DNA of 64,000 nt. Source: Lunularia cruciata. Its lineage: Eukaryota > Streptophyta > Marchantiopsida > Lunulariales > Lunulariaceae. Position numbers and translations under genes: made by a program. Of this stretch, positions 23,699-35,754 are shown piece after piece. The stretch lies in the NCBI GenBank assembly GCA_948567375.1, contig OX419758.1, positions 14,265,001-14,329,000 on the forward strand, read 5' to 3'. The stretch's first letter is position 1. The number at the start of each line of letters is the position of its first letter. Under the pieces are notes generated by a model. It saw only the letters and a list, made by a program, of their open reading frames with translations, made no database searches and was not told the origin of the DNA.

Positions 23699-24368
23699 TT
23701 TGACACATTTGTCAGAGTGTGCCAATGTAATTGGACCCTAAAATTTCCATTTTGCACTTTTGTGTATGTCTTTATCGTGCCCAAATTTTATTTCCCATTT
23801 TGCTCCGCTGATCTCAATGCTATCTACCTTAGGAGAAAGGGTTTTCATGACCAATCTGCACAAGGACCATATACTACACTCACATTCATCCAGTTTGGCA
23901 GGGATGTCAAATTAGGAACTAGGGGTGTTTCCCCAGCGGCCTTTTATTATTATAGTAAAATTCCTAAAAATTTTAATAAAATTTATTATTTATTTTTCTT
24001 AAATAATAATAAATTAGAACTCAAAACTTTTATTATAACTTAAATTCTATTCCATCACAAAGAATTTAAACTTGAGAAACTCTAAAAATTTCATTTATAT
24101 TTGCTAGAAAGTCCGGGTAGTGTCTACATGAAAATATTGTTCATAGTACGATAATCCAATTCCGGAATAAAATGATAAGTAAAAAAATAAAAAATAATAA
24201 ATGATTTAATAATAAATAAAATGCTAGAAAGTCCGGTATTGTCTAGATGAACTCAGTAGAGCAATGGACACACGCAATCTAAACTATATTACAAAATATG
24301 AGAGTGAGAGTGACACCCCTTGGGGCCTAACATGATAATCTCACTCACTCCTTGACAAATGTGTCAAA
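23699..24368. mobile_element. MITE-like unit with terminal inverted repeats
   Basis: TTTGACACATTTGTC (23699-23713) is exactly mirrored by GACAAATGTGTCAAA (24354-24368). Weaker similarity extends inwards for about 35 bp on both sides (GAGTG, then a GG-CCC block). The inside is AT-rich and non-coding, with a direct repeat 'gctagaaagtccgg' near 24108 and 24222. No clear target-site duplication was found, so the superfamily is not assigned. Confidence 0.5.
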
Positions 24369-24397
24369 CGCCGTCATCGCTCCATATAACTCCAAGG

Positions 24398-27264
24398 CTA
24401 GAGGAACAAAGAGGTAACCTCGCTGCATGCACTATACTTGGAGACCTTGCAACGTGTTGTTGCACTTGCCGCCCATCCATGGGGATCGGTAATCATTCCC
24501 TCCAAAACTGTATCCCGCGTAGGGTCCATAACCACGACATCCGCCACTATCACCTGATCATCTCGGACCAAGTATAAGTCTGCCCTGACACATGTCGGCT
24601 GCAAAGCATACAAATGCTCCCTCTAAGCCAGGTATCCACTCTCTCGTGCCATAGCAAACACTATGTCCCTAATGGCATCATGGGTAGCTATCCTTTGTCT
24701 TCCAAAAGGACACCGTGTCATGTGGACCGCTGCTGCATCTAGTGTAGAACCACAATCACAAGTGAGGAATGAAGATGCAGATGGGTGGACCAAACCTAGG
24801 CAAAACCTCATCGTTGTAGAGAAAGTAGTTGGTGCGAGTCGGGATGCCCTAATGCACTATCAAGCTAGGATCCAAGAGCTTGCACCCTTGCTAGAGCAAG
24901 AGCAAAGACATGCTCTAGTAGCCTGAGGACTAGATGAGTCAACTAAGAGAGAATGTTGCGACAATTGACATTGTCATACCATCAAGGAAGACCGTAAGCC
25001 TTTAGTCCAATCTGACAATAATGAAGCAAAAGGTGGAAAGTCCTCTTGCGCATGTGAGGATAGACTATCTCTCACCTGCCGCAATAATATCTGGAAAGAA
25101 AATGGTCCTCCCTCCACTTGTGTCACATAAGTCTCCAAAACGGCCAATCCATAGCCACAAAATGAGAGGAAAGTGGGGTGTCAAGAGAATCTAACTACCC
25201 AAAATTTTTATGGGTTCCATCTCCTCCATAGATAGCAAGCCAACCCCACCATATGAGATTAGCAAAGCTGTTTTTCTAAGTGCCAAATCCCTTGTCACAC
25301 ACTGAAATGTCCATGTTCCAATAATATCACCAAAGATTCCCATAATCCTCCTATCAAATGCTCTCAGACATGATAGGAAGGACAGTGAGGGGGGGAAGGA
25401 CAGTGAGGGGGGGACTGTACGGATGAGGTAGGATGGTCGGTGAGAAATAGTGGAAGAGAGTATACCAAATGCCACATGCGGATCTCCTAGTAACGGAAGG
25501 TCATCCACATGGAGAATATCCTTTGCAAGTGCAATGTCTAAGAAGCGTGTGACAAAATCCTCGGATCCTATTGGCACTCTAAGAACACAAAGTCCATCTG
25601 TGGATGTGATACACCACTTTGGAAGGTCAAGGTGGGGAGGGAGACCTAAAGCGGACCATGCACTGCACTTTGACACATTGACTTTTAAGCCTACTAGACA
25701 TAGCTCGGTAGTCAAGTAGTCAAAAGCCTACCTAATCTGATCTACATGGCCTACGATGTGTGTACACAACCTAGCATGGCCAAAGTAGTAGATAGGAGAG
25801 CTCTAAAGGGAGCCATGGCAAATAATGGTCCCCCCAAAGGATCTCCTTGATGTGTACAAACAGCTGACTCCAAGACGGTGACCCCCTCATATGAACCACC
25901 ATGCTGGTAATAAAGGGAAGCACAAGAGCCATAAAAAGACCACACAAAAGGTATGAGACTCGTCAAGGATCCTTCAGCCTCCCTAAGCTCTCTAAAGATT
26001 GATGCACGTGAGACACTATCAAAAGCATTTCAACATCCACTTGTAGGACGACCCACTTCAGATGGATATCTAGGAGTGCTTCAATGCCTAGAGATATAGC
26101 CTCACATCCTCCAAGTATAGCTACTCCAAACTGATGTGGACTGAGGTGTTGTCAAAACTGAGAACAATGCTGAAGGACAGTGGTATGACTGACCAAATGC
26201 AAAAAGATCTCTCCAATACCAATTGGTCTAATGCCCATTGTGTCCTTCTCCATTGTGAGAAGTTGACTAACACCTAACACCTGACTAACAAATATAGGAA
26301 TGTCTACTCTCGTTACTACCGCAGCCACTTGAAACAACTCGGTTAAACCACTAGAAGGATCATCTGCCTGGAAGTAATCTCTAAGGTGCTCATAGACCAT
26401 CCCTGACAAGCCTCTTGAGGAAAGGCAAGGTGCAATGCACAATGCTTATGCAAATAGTGACATATCAAGACATAAAAGCTACTTAGGCTGATAATCTAAG
26501 ACCTCTAGTGGTAGTCCCTCTATTGCTATAGGATGTAGTGAGCGTAGGGAAGAGATAGTCTCATCAATAGGACTTTCCATAGACAAAGGGTGTAGTGCTT
26601 GTGCTGCTCTACTAAACTCTCCCGCCTGACCCAATATCTTACACCGTCGTAATTGAGTGGACTCTATGGTATCTTATGGCGATGCTTATCTCCTAAATTG
26701 TGTAGCCCTAATAGACTCCTCCTGAAGGGCCACCCAATCCACTGCTCAGAATTGACAAAATCTAGCAGTCACCTCTCTTTGTCCTACACGTCCTCTTCTA
26801 ACATAACAAAGACACCATCGAGGGAGTAAGAGGAATAGAAACCATGCTAACTTGTCCAAGGGATCACGTGCCAAACAATCAAGCGGTAGGCAAAAAGCCG
26901 GTCTAGCCTCATCATGGAGTGTGGGGGGTAGCCTATAGAATAGATGTGGACATGGAAAACTAGTCTCAAATAACACCAAAATGTAACCCGCTTGAGAAGC
27001 TAACCACTCCCACGACTCGATCGATATCCTTGGAACAATCAACAAAGGGATAGAAGAAGCATACATAATCTCGAGTGTCACTGATGTCGATGTGGTTGCT
27101 TGTTGCACATGGGCATCCCAAGTGGTCCAATCATAGTCCTTGTGTATCCTTCCCATATGGGTCTTTAGCCCTTGCGGAGTAAAGCGTAGATGACACATCG
27201 GGCATAGTGTATCCCGAGCCTCTCTAGGCGACCCCACATGGGAAGGTGTAGCCATGGCTAGCAC
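24398..27264 (-). pseudogene. Non-LTR retrotransposon ORF: zinc finger, RT, CCHC, endonuclease (broken)
   Basis: Read right to left, the ORF starts at 27264 with a C2H2 finger (CPMC...H, then H five residues on) and continues to 26746. After stops it has 'CKILGQAGEFSRAAQAL' (about 26650) and 'LSGMVYEHLRDYF' (about 26410). The reverse transcriptase follows with 'GIRPIGIGEIF' (26240), 'VDVEMLLIVSRASIFRELRE' (26040-25985) and 'THQGDPLGGPLFAM' (about 25860-25815). The C-terminus has a Cys/His cluster 'CDCGSTL...HMTRCPFGR' (about 24755-24690), then 'RADLYLVRDDQVIVADVVV' (about 24580-24525), which fits the PD-(D/E)XK nuclease of R2-type elements. Several stops and frameshifts, and a missing FADD motif, show it is dead. 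Confidence 0.8.
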
Positions 27265-27299
27265 AAGAATAATGATAGTAATGCATGATGATCCTCTTT

Positions 27300-28890
27300 A
27301 TATCTCTCAATATCTGCAAAACAAAAACCCTTCACATCCCAACTCACATAAGAAAACAATCTCTCCAAACCCTAAAAACTATAAACTTTCATAACTTTCA
27401 ATTTTTATCCCATGGAACTTAATCATGAAAACCAAGAGATTAGAAATGAAAATTCTCGACCCATCACTCTCAATGTATAATGATCACTCTAAACCCTAAA
27501 AAAGTTAAAAATCATCATAACTTTTTACTCAATTCTCCATAGTCTTCAATCTAGGTACCAATAGAACCAAAATTGAAAAACAAAGAGAATCTACTATTCA
27601 CTCTAGTGATAGGTGCTAAAGAGCCATCATGAATTATTGATATGTATTTTCACGTCTCTCCCTCTCCTCTCCCCTCTTCACACTCTCCCGCCACCTCTGA
27701 GGAGAACAGCCTCCGAGGTTGAAATTTGGCCTGAAAGATCGGGAATAATATTAAACTGTTTTAGTCTGAGTTGTTCCGGTAGTGCACACACGTCCCGAGG
27801 TTTAAAACTTTTTTTGAAAAATTTTATAGTTGTAAAAATTATAATGGATAATTTTAAATTAATTCATAATTTTTGTGGCAGTAGAGTTTTCATCCATAAA
27901 ATTTATCTAATTTTTTCATTAATTTAAAATTTTATGCATATCTGTCATTTTGAAATTATAATTTTGAAATTTTCTGAATACTTATACATTTTTAAATAAA
28001 GCTTCCCATTGGCTAAATATAGGAAGAATGAGGTGAAATCTTGAGGTTCACCATTTGTCAAATAGTCTCGTCCCTACGCGGTTTGTATTGTGCGATAGTT
28101 TAATTCTGTAATACTTTGCCTTCATATCTGGGCACAAATTGTTTACCAAGAAGGAGCCACGATTAGCTACGACAAACGGGTGTCACGTCGAATAGCTACG
28201 TCTTTCTCTTATCTTCTCTACTGTTGAGTCTTAGTGTTAAAACTAGGGATTTTAATTAGAAACTTGGCAGCTCTACATTAGGAGATCCTCCTGCATAGGT
28301 AGCAGGGCTCAAATCCCAGCCTAGGATAGCAAGAGTCAAAGGAAACTTTTGGTGGCTGAGACCATACATAGTTCTACAAGGGACTGTTCGCGTCTTACCA
28401 TGAACTGATCTCGGCAGTTTAATTGAATGATTTATCTATCATGTAACTCTCAACAAATTGTATGAAAAGAGAAGTCTAATCCGCTTTGGTTCGCTCTACT
28501 AATGGAATCTCGGTTGATTTTCTTTCCGTTTCAGCCCCCTATGAAGATTTCACATGGAGGAGTTTACATCTTTATTACGAGTCTAACTTTGTCTAATGCA
28601 AAAAATTACAATTTACAAGGAAAACCTTTGGGTTCCGAACTACATATAAGGAAAGTTCGTAGCACTTCGTGAGCCTGATCCAAAAATATGGCTTGAGTGA
28701 AGAAGGGCAATGCAGGTTGTAAATATCTTCAGTCGGGTATGCGGTTATGACAAGACTCGAAGAAGAAGCCCTCGCTAACGCCTTGCCAGCAGACGCTGTA
28801 AGACCGGTGGTAATTGTTATTTGGAATGATTAGGCATCACTGCGCGTAGGCGGTGAATCCAGCTGAAAGTGAAATTTACTCAACTGGCAT
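27300..28890. other. No gene recognised
   Basis: The stretch is AT-rich, with no domain-bearing frame. The part from 27600 to 27740 is CT-rich. Nothing further is supported. Confidence 0.3.
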
Positions 28891-28902
28891 AATATATATT
28901 TA

Positions 28903-29128
28903 AAGATATTGAAAGCATATAAATCAAAAATAGGTATCCCACGTACACTATTATGCCTAAAATTAAATACTATAGATATATTTCTTTATTTTAAAATGAA
29001 TATTATATAATTTACAAGATATTGAAGGCATATCAAACAAAATTAGATATCCCATGTACACTATTATGTCTAAAATTAAATACTATAGACATATTTCTTA
29101 ATTTTAAATCAATACTATATAAATTTAC
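28903..29128. repeat. Two tandem copies of a 113-bp unit
   Basis: AAGATATTGAA starts both copies (28903 and 29016). Each runs through TATCCCA(C/T)GTACACTATTATG and TAAAATTAAATACTATAGA to ATATTATATAA or similar. The copies differ at about one base in ten by eye. Confidence 0.8.
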
Positions 29129-29139
29129 AAACTGATTTA

Positions 29140-30170
29140 GATTTGTATCTATTTTTACTACTAAATATGTTATGCAAAACATTTCAAACCTATAAAATAT
29201 AGAATAGCTTTCAATATACCCAATGAAATGTATACAAGAATACTTTGTATATAAAGCCACATACTAGATCCATTTTCTCCACATGAAAGAATTCTAGCTC
29301 TATCAAGAACAAATGTATCAAATGAGGATGCTAGAAATCTTATGAGTGTACATATGCTCAATAAACTATGCTTGAGTCATCCTAGAGTCTAGGGATACAA
29401 AGTCAATAGATTGGGGTAATAATGTACATGTATGTTTTAATAGTAGGTTACAAGCTAATAGAAGATATGATTGGAGGTATGACTGAATGCATGGGAGCCA
29501 GAGTTGATTGTAGTAATAGGTGCCAATAGAAAGGAAAGTGTATTGTGTAGAAATCTATCTACAAATAAGAGAGCCACTAGCGCACATGCTCCTATATACA
29601 TTGCTAGTGCATTTGCTTCCTACAATATGGTTCTGCAACCTCCCATGGCTATGTGGAGAGCAATCTGCCTTCTAAACCACTTGTCTTTTAATTGGGAGAG
29701 CATGCATGGCCCTAAAAGAGTGGAGAAGGTATGATGCATGGTGCTATCAAATGCCCATAGATGGGGGATAAGTACTACTATGGGAGGGTATGTACAAGCC
29801 AAATAGGAGCCTCTAGAGATATAACATCACGTGAGGATGGAAAAAGCTACTTGGGTATTCCTTAAGCGAGGGAAGAGATGAGCATGGGTTGTAGACTATA
29901 ACAAGTGGTTTGAGATAAATATGCTTCAAAAATCATCCTCTTCTATGGGAGACACCAAAACCCTCAATCTTGCTAGGAACTAGAAACCAAGTGGGAAGTT
30001 TGAGGGAATGAGTGCAATATATAGACTCTAAACCTTGCATTTATGAGCTTTGACTTGTAAAACCCAGGCCTCTAGGCTAAGTGTGAAAGCTAATGTAGCC
30101 TAAATACATCTTGACAAGGGCACACAATATGTGTATCATTTGAGAGTGAAGGAAAAAGACAAGAAGAGAA
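29140..30170. other. Unassigned repeat-like sequence
   Basis: No family motif was found. The open stretch 29504-29731 has no diagnostic residues. The stretch is probably old repeat sequence on the outer side of the LTR at 30180. Confidence 0.3.
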
Positions 30171-30179
30171 AGCAACTAC

Positions 30180-30612
30180 AACCTCTTGCAAAGTTGTAAA
30201 AGACCAAGGAGAGAAATAACAGAATGGAAGGTCATAATAGAAGGTCACATTGAAACTCTCAAGTAAGGGAAACTCTAAATGCCTAACATGGGTTTTTCTT
30301 TGGTATTTATTGGCCACTTAGGTATGAGGTTCTCAAGACATTTCCATGGAAGGTTCCTTCCCAAAGACACCTTTCTTGGATGCAAACTAAGCTAGCAATT
30401 TACTTGGTGTGTAAGTTAAGCTAGCCCCATCAACTTGGCGTACAAGTAACTCAATCTCTAGGAGGATCTTAGAAGCTTCTTGCCACAAAGCTTCCTAGAT
30501 GCTTCTAGCACATTCATAGATTATGCTAGTTCTACTTCATTTTTGCTATATGTAGCTAATTCCACTAACTCTTTAGCTTCTATAACTCTTTTGCTAATTC
30601 CATATTATTATG
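30180..30612 (-). repeat. Gypsy LTR, minus orientation (3' LTR of a split element)
   Basis: It is the reverse complement of the 3957-4357 and 9024-9409 LTR type, with shared blocks around GCTTCTAGCACATTC, AAGCTTCTTGCC and CTAAATGCCTAACATGGG. Its inner neighbour at 30613-30640 reads, on the minus strand, 'gatgtcatcaactagtgg' and 'cgggga', equivalent to the internal end and polypurine tract of the plus-strand element at 8998-9021. Confidence 0.7.
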
Positions 30613-31160
30613 TATTCCCCGACCACTAGTTGATGACATCTTCATTGCCATGGACTTTTTAAAACCTGAAATAGCACTTATGCATTTTGGAGATGAGCAT
30701 AAGGCTTTCATGCAGTATTGTGAAGTAGGTACCCTTTCCAATAGATTTCATATTTAGTATGCTATTGGCAGCCATGTTGGACCTCTTGACATGCAAGTAT
30801 ACAATCAACCTCATATTATTCATGATCATTAATAGATATTAGAGGAGCTTAGATAAAAGTAGGGAAAGAAGATAGAAACAAAAGTTTTTATATTTGAGAT
30901 ATGGAATGCAAGATCTTCATGTGACTAAGAAGTGCAAGTTTGCAAGTGATCTGAGAAATGATCTGAATAATAAAAAATGATCCTATCCAAATAGGAGCAA
31001 GTTTACAAACTTGGGTGGCAAGAGGGAAAGGAAGATTACTAGAGTAAAGCATAACATTATCATTTATCTGAAAGGTGAGATCACAATGATGGTGATCATC
31101 TTTTTTTTTGTCAATTTTGAGCAACAAGGAGATGAGACTTGGCTTGGTGTAAAATGAAAA
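30613..31160 (-). pseudogene. C-terminal end of gypsy pol, outer half of a split element
   Basis: The minus-strand frame 31127-30888 reads 'FQINDNVMLYSSNLP' and 'SHMKILHS', matching the integrase tail of the element at 8520-8740. The rest of this pol (integrase core) is found at 35755-36370. The 4.6 kb between them is family X copy 2, so this element was split by an insertion. Confidence 0.75.
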
Positions 31161-33689
31161 CCCAATGGTGATGTACTAATAGTAAAATAATAAGAAATTT
31201 TTTTCCCATGAGATGTAGCTTGGAAATTACTAGATTTGAAGGAAAAATGTCACAATGTCATAGTTTGTTTATTTTTACCTATTTAACCTCTTGGGCAAGA
31301 ACCACTCCTATAAGAGGGTAGAGTCACTCATAGTAGCACACTATAGAATAGAGGAATTAAAATTATTTCATGAAAGTTCTAGTACACATGGGTTTTGAAG
31401 GTAATGGTTTATTTCATGCTAAAGGCCTCTTCTCCCTAAGAGCCTTTTTTACCCCAAAGGCCAGTTCCACCCAAAAATTTGGTTCCATCTCCAAGGTCCA
31501 ATCACTATAACAACTTTGCAAACTATTTTCTACCCTTCCTAGAAGGCGCAATCCAAAAAAATCATGAAATTGATTTTCCACTTTGCTTCTTATTCAATGG
31601 TACTTCCAATGCTCTAGTGTTCCCAGAATCCTTCTCTGCATTCTTTTGTATATTCAATCTCCAAGGATATCTTGCCCTAGAATGGTGCAAGTTCCTTGAT
31701 AGGTACTCAGCTATACATTCCTAGTACAATGCTCCTAACCTCTACTTGACCAAGTATTCAACCAAGAATGCAAAGGGTAGGCAATTTAATGCTAAGGATT
31801 GATGTGGAGGTCCTTTTGATCAATACTTAGATTGTGAAGAGTGAACAAATTTACATTGGATCTCAACCTATATATCCAATAGATTAAGAAGCTAAGGGAA
31901 ACTTACACCACTCATCACTAATTTTATATATCTTTATATTCTAAATTAAGAATTGCCTACGTGTTCACGACTACCTTTGAGTGGTTCTTGGTCACTTTCT
32001 TATTTTAATTTTAATTTGGTTTACATGTTGGAGATCTTTGCTTATAAAATTGTCAAGCTTAAAGTATTTTATGCCAAAGGTCTTCCTATCCAAAGGGTGT
32101 TTCATGCCAAAGGTATGTTTTTTGCCAAAGGTGTTCTATACTTAGCATATTTTTATTGTTTATATTTGGTAGGATGTTCCCTTTGTCCTAAAGACTTAAT
32201 GTGAAGATATAAATTTATATCTACAAAGTCTAATGATCATTTCTATCCTGATCTTGTAATCTTATAAGGTCATGATCATGATATAGGTGGATTTCTGAAA
32301 TTTCATTGCTGTATGGTCCGTTGATCACTCTAGAAGTTGATTGACCTCATTCATCAATGTAGACTTTAGCTTCCAAGATGTGTACTTGGGCCTTCAATTC
32401 TCTTAGCTTGATCTATTGGGCTTGCTTCTGAACCATCTCTATAGCAAGCCCAACCAATTGATCTTGTGTTTATTCTATTTATGTCAAAGATCTTGGTCTT
32501 CTCTCCATCTAGCTGCATTTGGATCTCTTGTAGCTTTGCTAGCACTTCTTCTCAAATTGCCACGTGATCCCTTTCTCATCCTTTCCTTCTCCTCCAACTT
32601 CACGGTGAGCTTCACAACTTACACCTTGGCAATTGTATATTCTTCTTAGTGGCAACCATTGCTACCTTTGTCTTCTTGACCTCTCTTTGTAGAGTGTTGA
32701 TCTTTTCACCCCAAGCCTTCAATTGCTCATCCAACTCCTATTATCACTTGGATTCTTCTTGGAAAAGAGTCTTTCTTTGTCCTATCACTTCTTCAATTCC
32801 TTGGCATACTTCCTTGTCAAGGCTTCTCTTTCTTCTCTTAATTTGCCCACACCTTGCACCAAATTGTTACTACACTTTCCTTTGACTACATACTCCATGT
32901 GGATCTTGGTCACTTCTTCTTGCACCTTTGACTTCTTTAGATGTACTCCTTGCATAGTGCAATGAAGATGTCCAAGTAGAGTAGTGTAAACCATGGTTTC
33001 TCCATACATCTCTTGATATGATCGAAGCATTTTCTCCATCATCTCCTATGTTGATCCTACCTTGTGGGTGACTAACTTGGAAAGATATATCAAGGTAATT
33101 GAGTGCGGTTCTCTTCAGCTTGATTCTACTCCTTCCTCCTTCCTAGTAGGCACCAAAGAATCCCCATTCTCATAGCTTATGTTGACAATGAAGGTGGGTT
33201 CTTTGTCCTCCCACTATTCTATTTGGTCAAAGTCTCAAGGATCTTTGGCCCTAGATGTCCCTTTGACTTCATCTCCTCCTCTCATCCTGCTGGATTCTTT
33301 AGCCTTAAGTACATTTTTGGATTGCAACACTCCTTTGTCTTGAAGTACTACTTTGTCTTTGGCTTGTAAGGTAATAGGCCCTAATTCATTGATGAATATT
33401 TCTTTTGTTCCTTTTGTTCTCAAAGGTCAAACTTCTTTGTTGTTTGTCCCTTTGATGATGTACTCCTTGCAACTAGAGTGCCTTTTGTAACTTTATGGGG
33501 CTTATGGGCAAGAATAGATTGAATTTCTTCTCCTCTTTTGTCCTCCACTTCTTATTCCAAAGAGATGATTATTCTGGTGAAGAACTCCTTGTTGGTTCTA
33601 TGCTTATTGTTGTCCAGTTTTATCCTCTTCTTCTTCCTTCTTTTCTTTGGAGAAAGGCTCATCTTTGTCTTTTTCTTTGTCTTTGTGTA

Positions 33690-33960
33690 ATATTCTGAGG
33701 ATAGGAAAACCCCCAAGAGAAACACAAAGCTGCAACCCTCAATACTTCGATGCCCCATATGAACACCTTGTCTTTATTATATAGCAAAGAGAATCCCCTC
33801 AAAGAAAAGATCCATCCTTGGATCATAAACGTGGATTGGTGACATGTCATGCCTTGTCCCATCTGGTTGGTCAAACAAGTTTGACTAGAGGGAATCTTTA
33901 TGGAATCTTCTTGTAGAAAGCTCAAAATAGCATGCGTGAGGTCATGTTGGAAAGATCTCA
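33690..33960 (-). repeat. LTR fragment inserted in family X copy 2
   Basis: The stretch 'ccttgtctttattatatagc' at 33767 and the sequence around it (to about 33900) match 63848-64000 closely. Family X copy 1 lacks this block at the equivalent place (about 13200), so it arrived after the copies separated. Confidence 0.55.
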
Positions 33961-34849
33961 ATGAAACTAGCAGCCATGGAGAGGAGGCAAGCCTTCTACC
34001 TCACAAGGAAGGCAATTTTCCCATTTTTGAGACCTAATTCATCCATTTTGGCCTTTGAAATTAGCTCCAAAGTTGTTAGGGTGTTCTTGGCTCTTGCACT
34101 ATTAGTGGAAGTACTCTTTTGGTGACACCTCTATCTTATCTACTTAGTCCATCATATATAACATCCTTTTAGTTATTACCAAGCCAATTTCCTCTAGATA
34201 ATATGTCTAGCTAATGGTATTACACCTTGTCTCATCTTCATCTTAGTTGACTCTTAAACCACTTGAGATTTTTGTGCCTTCTTGGACTTCACCTTTGGCC
34301 TAGAAGGTGTTATCTTTTTCTTTCCAGCTTTTTGGATGTCCTTGGTCATCTCCTCTTATCTTTTTTTTGTAGGCCAAGGTATTATGGGCTTCATCTACAT
34401 GAATAAATTTCTTGATGTTGGCAAATTCTGCAATGGAAATGCATACTTCTTCTACATGATCTCCAATTCTCTTGAGTTTTCAAAGTGTCTTTTAGTGGAA
34501 TGATGGTTGGGATACTTCCTCTCCCCTTTTGGCATCAAGAAATCCATCCCAATGTAAAAGCAAACAATAAAGGGAGATAGAAGTGTTATGCCTCCTTCCT
34601 TATTCATGTCCCCTCTTAGATCTTGCACATGCTTCATGAACATCTCCGCCCAAGTAATAGACATCCCTTTGTTCAAGTATTCACAGAAGACCATTTAGCT
34701 ATTGTTCAAGTAAATAGTCTATTTGGACTTAAACAACTTCATTACTGATCCAATATCGGTTTTATGTGCAAGGTCCTTGTATCTGGGTATTGACCAGCTA
34801 TTTTTGGTCTTTCAGCTAAATTTCACTTCCATACTTATCCATACTCCAT

Positions 34850-34926
34850 GCTCCCAAATGCCATAACCCTTGATACATCATAGTGGACCCGCCCACTATG
34901 TATCAAGGGTTATGGCATTTGGGAGC
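34850..34926. repeat. Long, near-perfect inverted repeat (about 34-bp arms)
   Basis: The left arm starts GCTCCCAAATGCCATAACCC and the right arm ends with its reverse complement GGGTTATGGCATTTGGGAGC. The arms differ only by a 3-nt insertion (ATC) in the left arm, and the loop is about 6 nt. Copy 1 of family X has only one arm at the same place (about 13832-13875). Confidence 0.85.
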
Positions 34927-35754
34927 AATTTTGCTTACATTTATACTTACATCCTGATGGGTGTACCAATGCTCCTTGGTCCAAGCAAAGAGATTTCTAT
35001 GTAACCTTTCCAAAATGGACTCCAATTATGCCTGATTTCTAGCAACATTGTATGATCACTCAACTCCCAATTCCATAACACAAATTCAACCATTTTGTGG
35101 AGAAAATCTGCTCTATAGTGGATTGCACACTTGGTCAATTTGAGCAACTTGAAAACAATCTCTAGCACTTTTCTATGATGCTTAGGCACTTGGGGTGCTA
35201 AAGCAATGTTCGTCCTTTTCATATTTAGGTAAGAATTTTACTTGCAACAATGTAACTTTAAGTCTTACAACTTCTTGCCAAAGGTTGTGCAGGACTAAGG
35301 ATTGCACTTGTCTAATTTGGAAAAGTGGAAATGGGATGGTCTTATTCAATTTTTATGGTGTTGGCTGAATTGTTATGCATTTTTGGTAGGTACACCTTGG
35401 GTGAGAGTTCATCACCCACACATGTGAGGATCTTGGTATGTGAAATAGTTATTAACAATAAATTCTTATTTAGACAGTGCAACCTTCATGTCATTGGGAC
35501 CATTTAAATTACTTGAATTTCATGCCAAAGGTACTTTTGGGTTGAAGGTGTTTTCAGGACAAAGGTCTTCATCTTCAATGTCAACTCCTTCCTTGTACAA
35601 GCATTCTTGGCCTCTTGATGATGCAGTTCTCCTTATTTCTTTTCTTTTGCTTGGTGCAATTTTCCCGTATGCCAAAGGCAATTGGTTTAAAACTCTATTC
35701 CAATGTTTGCAATTTACTAATTCTTGACATTTTAATGAAAACTAACCCAAAATT

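Larger units (their letters stand above)
31165..35750 (-). repeat. Family X copy 2, inserted in a gypsy pol
   Basis: This is a degenerate minus-strand coding unit homologous to copy 1. Blocks read right to left: 'FVLWNWELSDHTML' (about 35090-35040); 'ITWAEMF', 'LLSPFIVCFYIGMDFL' and 'GERKYP' (34660-34510); a break by an LTR fragment (33690-33960); 'GVLQSKNVLKAK' (33340-33300); and a coiled-coil block with 'MMEKMLRSYQEMYGE' (33042-33000) continuing to about 32786. The outer region 31270-32200 is non-coding and rich in 'ccaaaggt' boxes. The family is not one I recognise: it has no RT, integrase or transposase motif, so it is probably non-autonomous or an accessory protein of a larger element. 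Confidence 0.6.
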
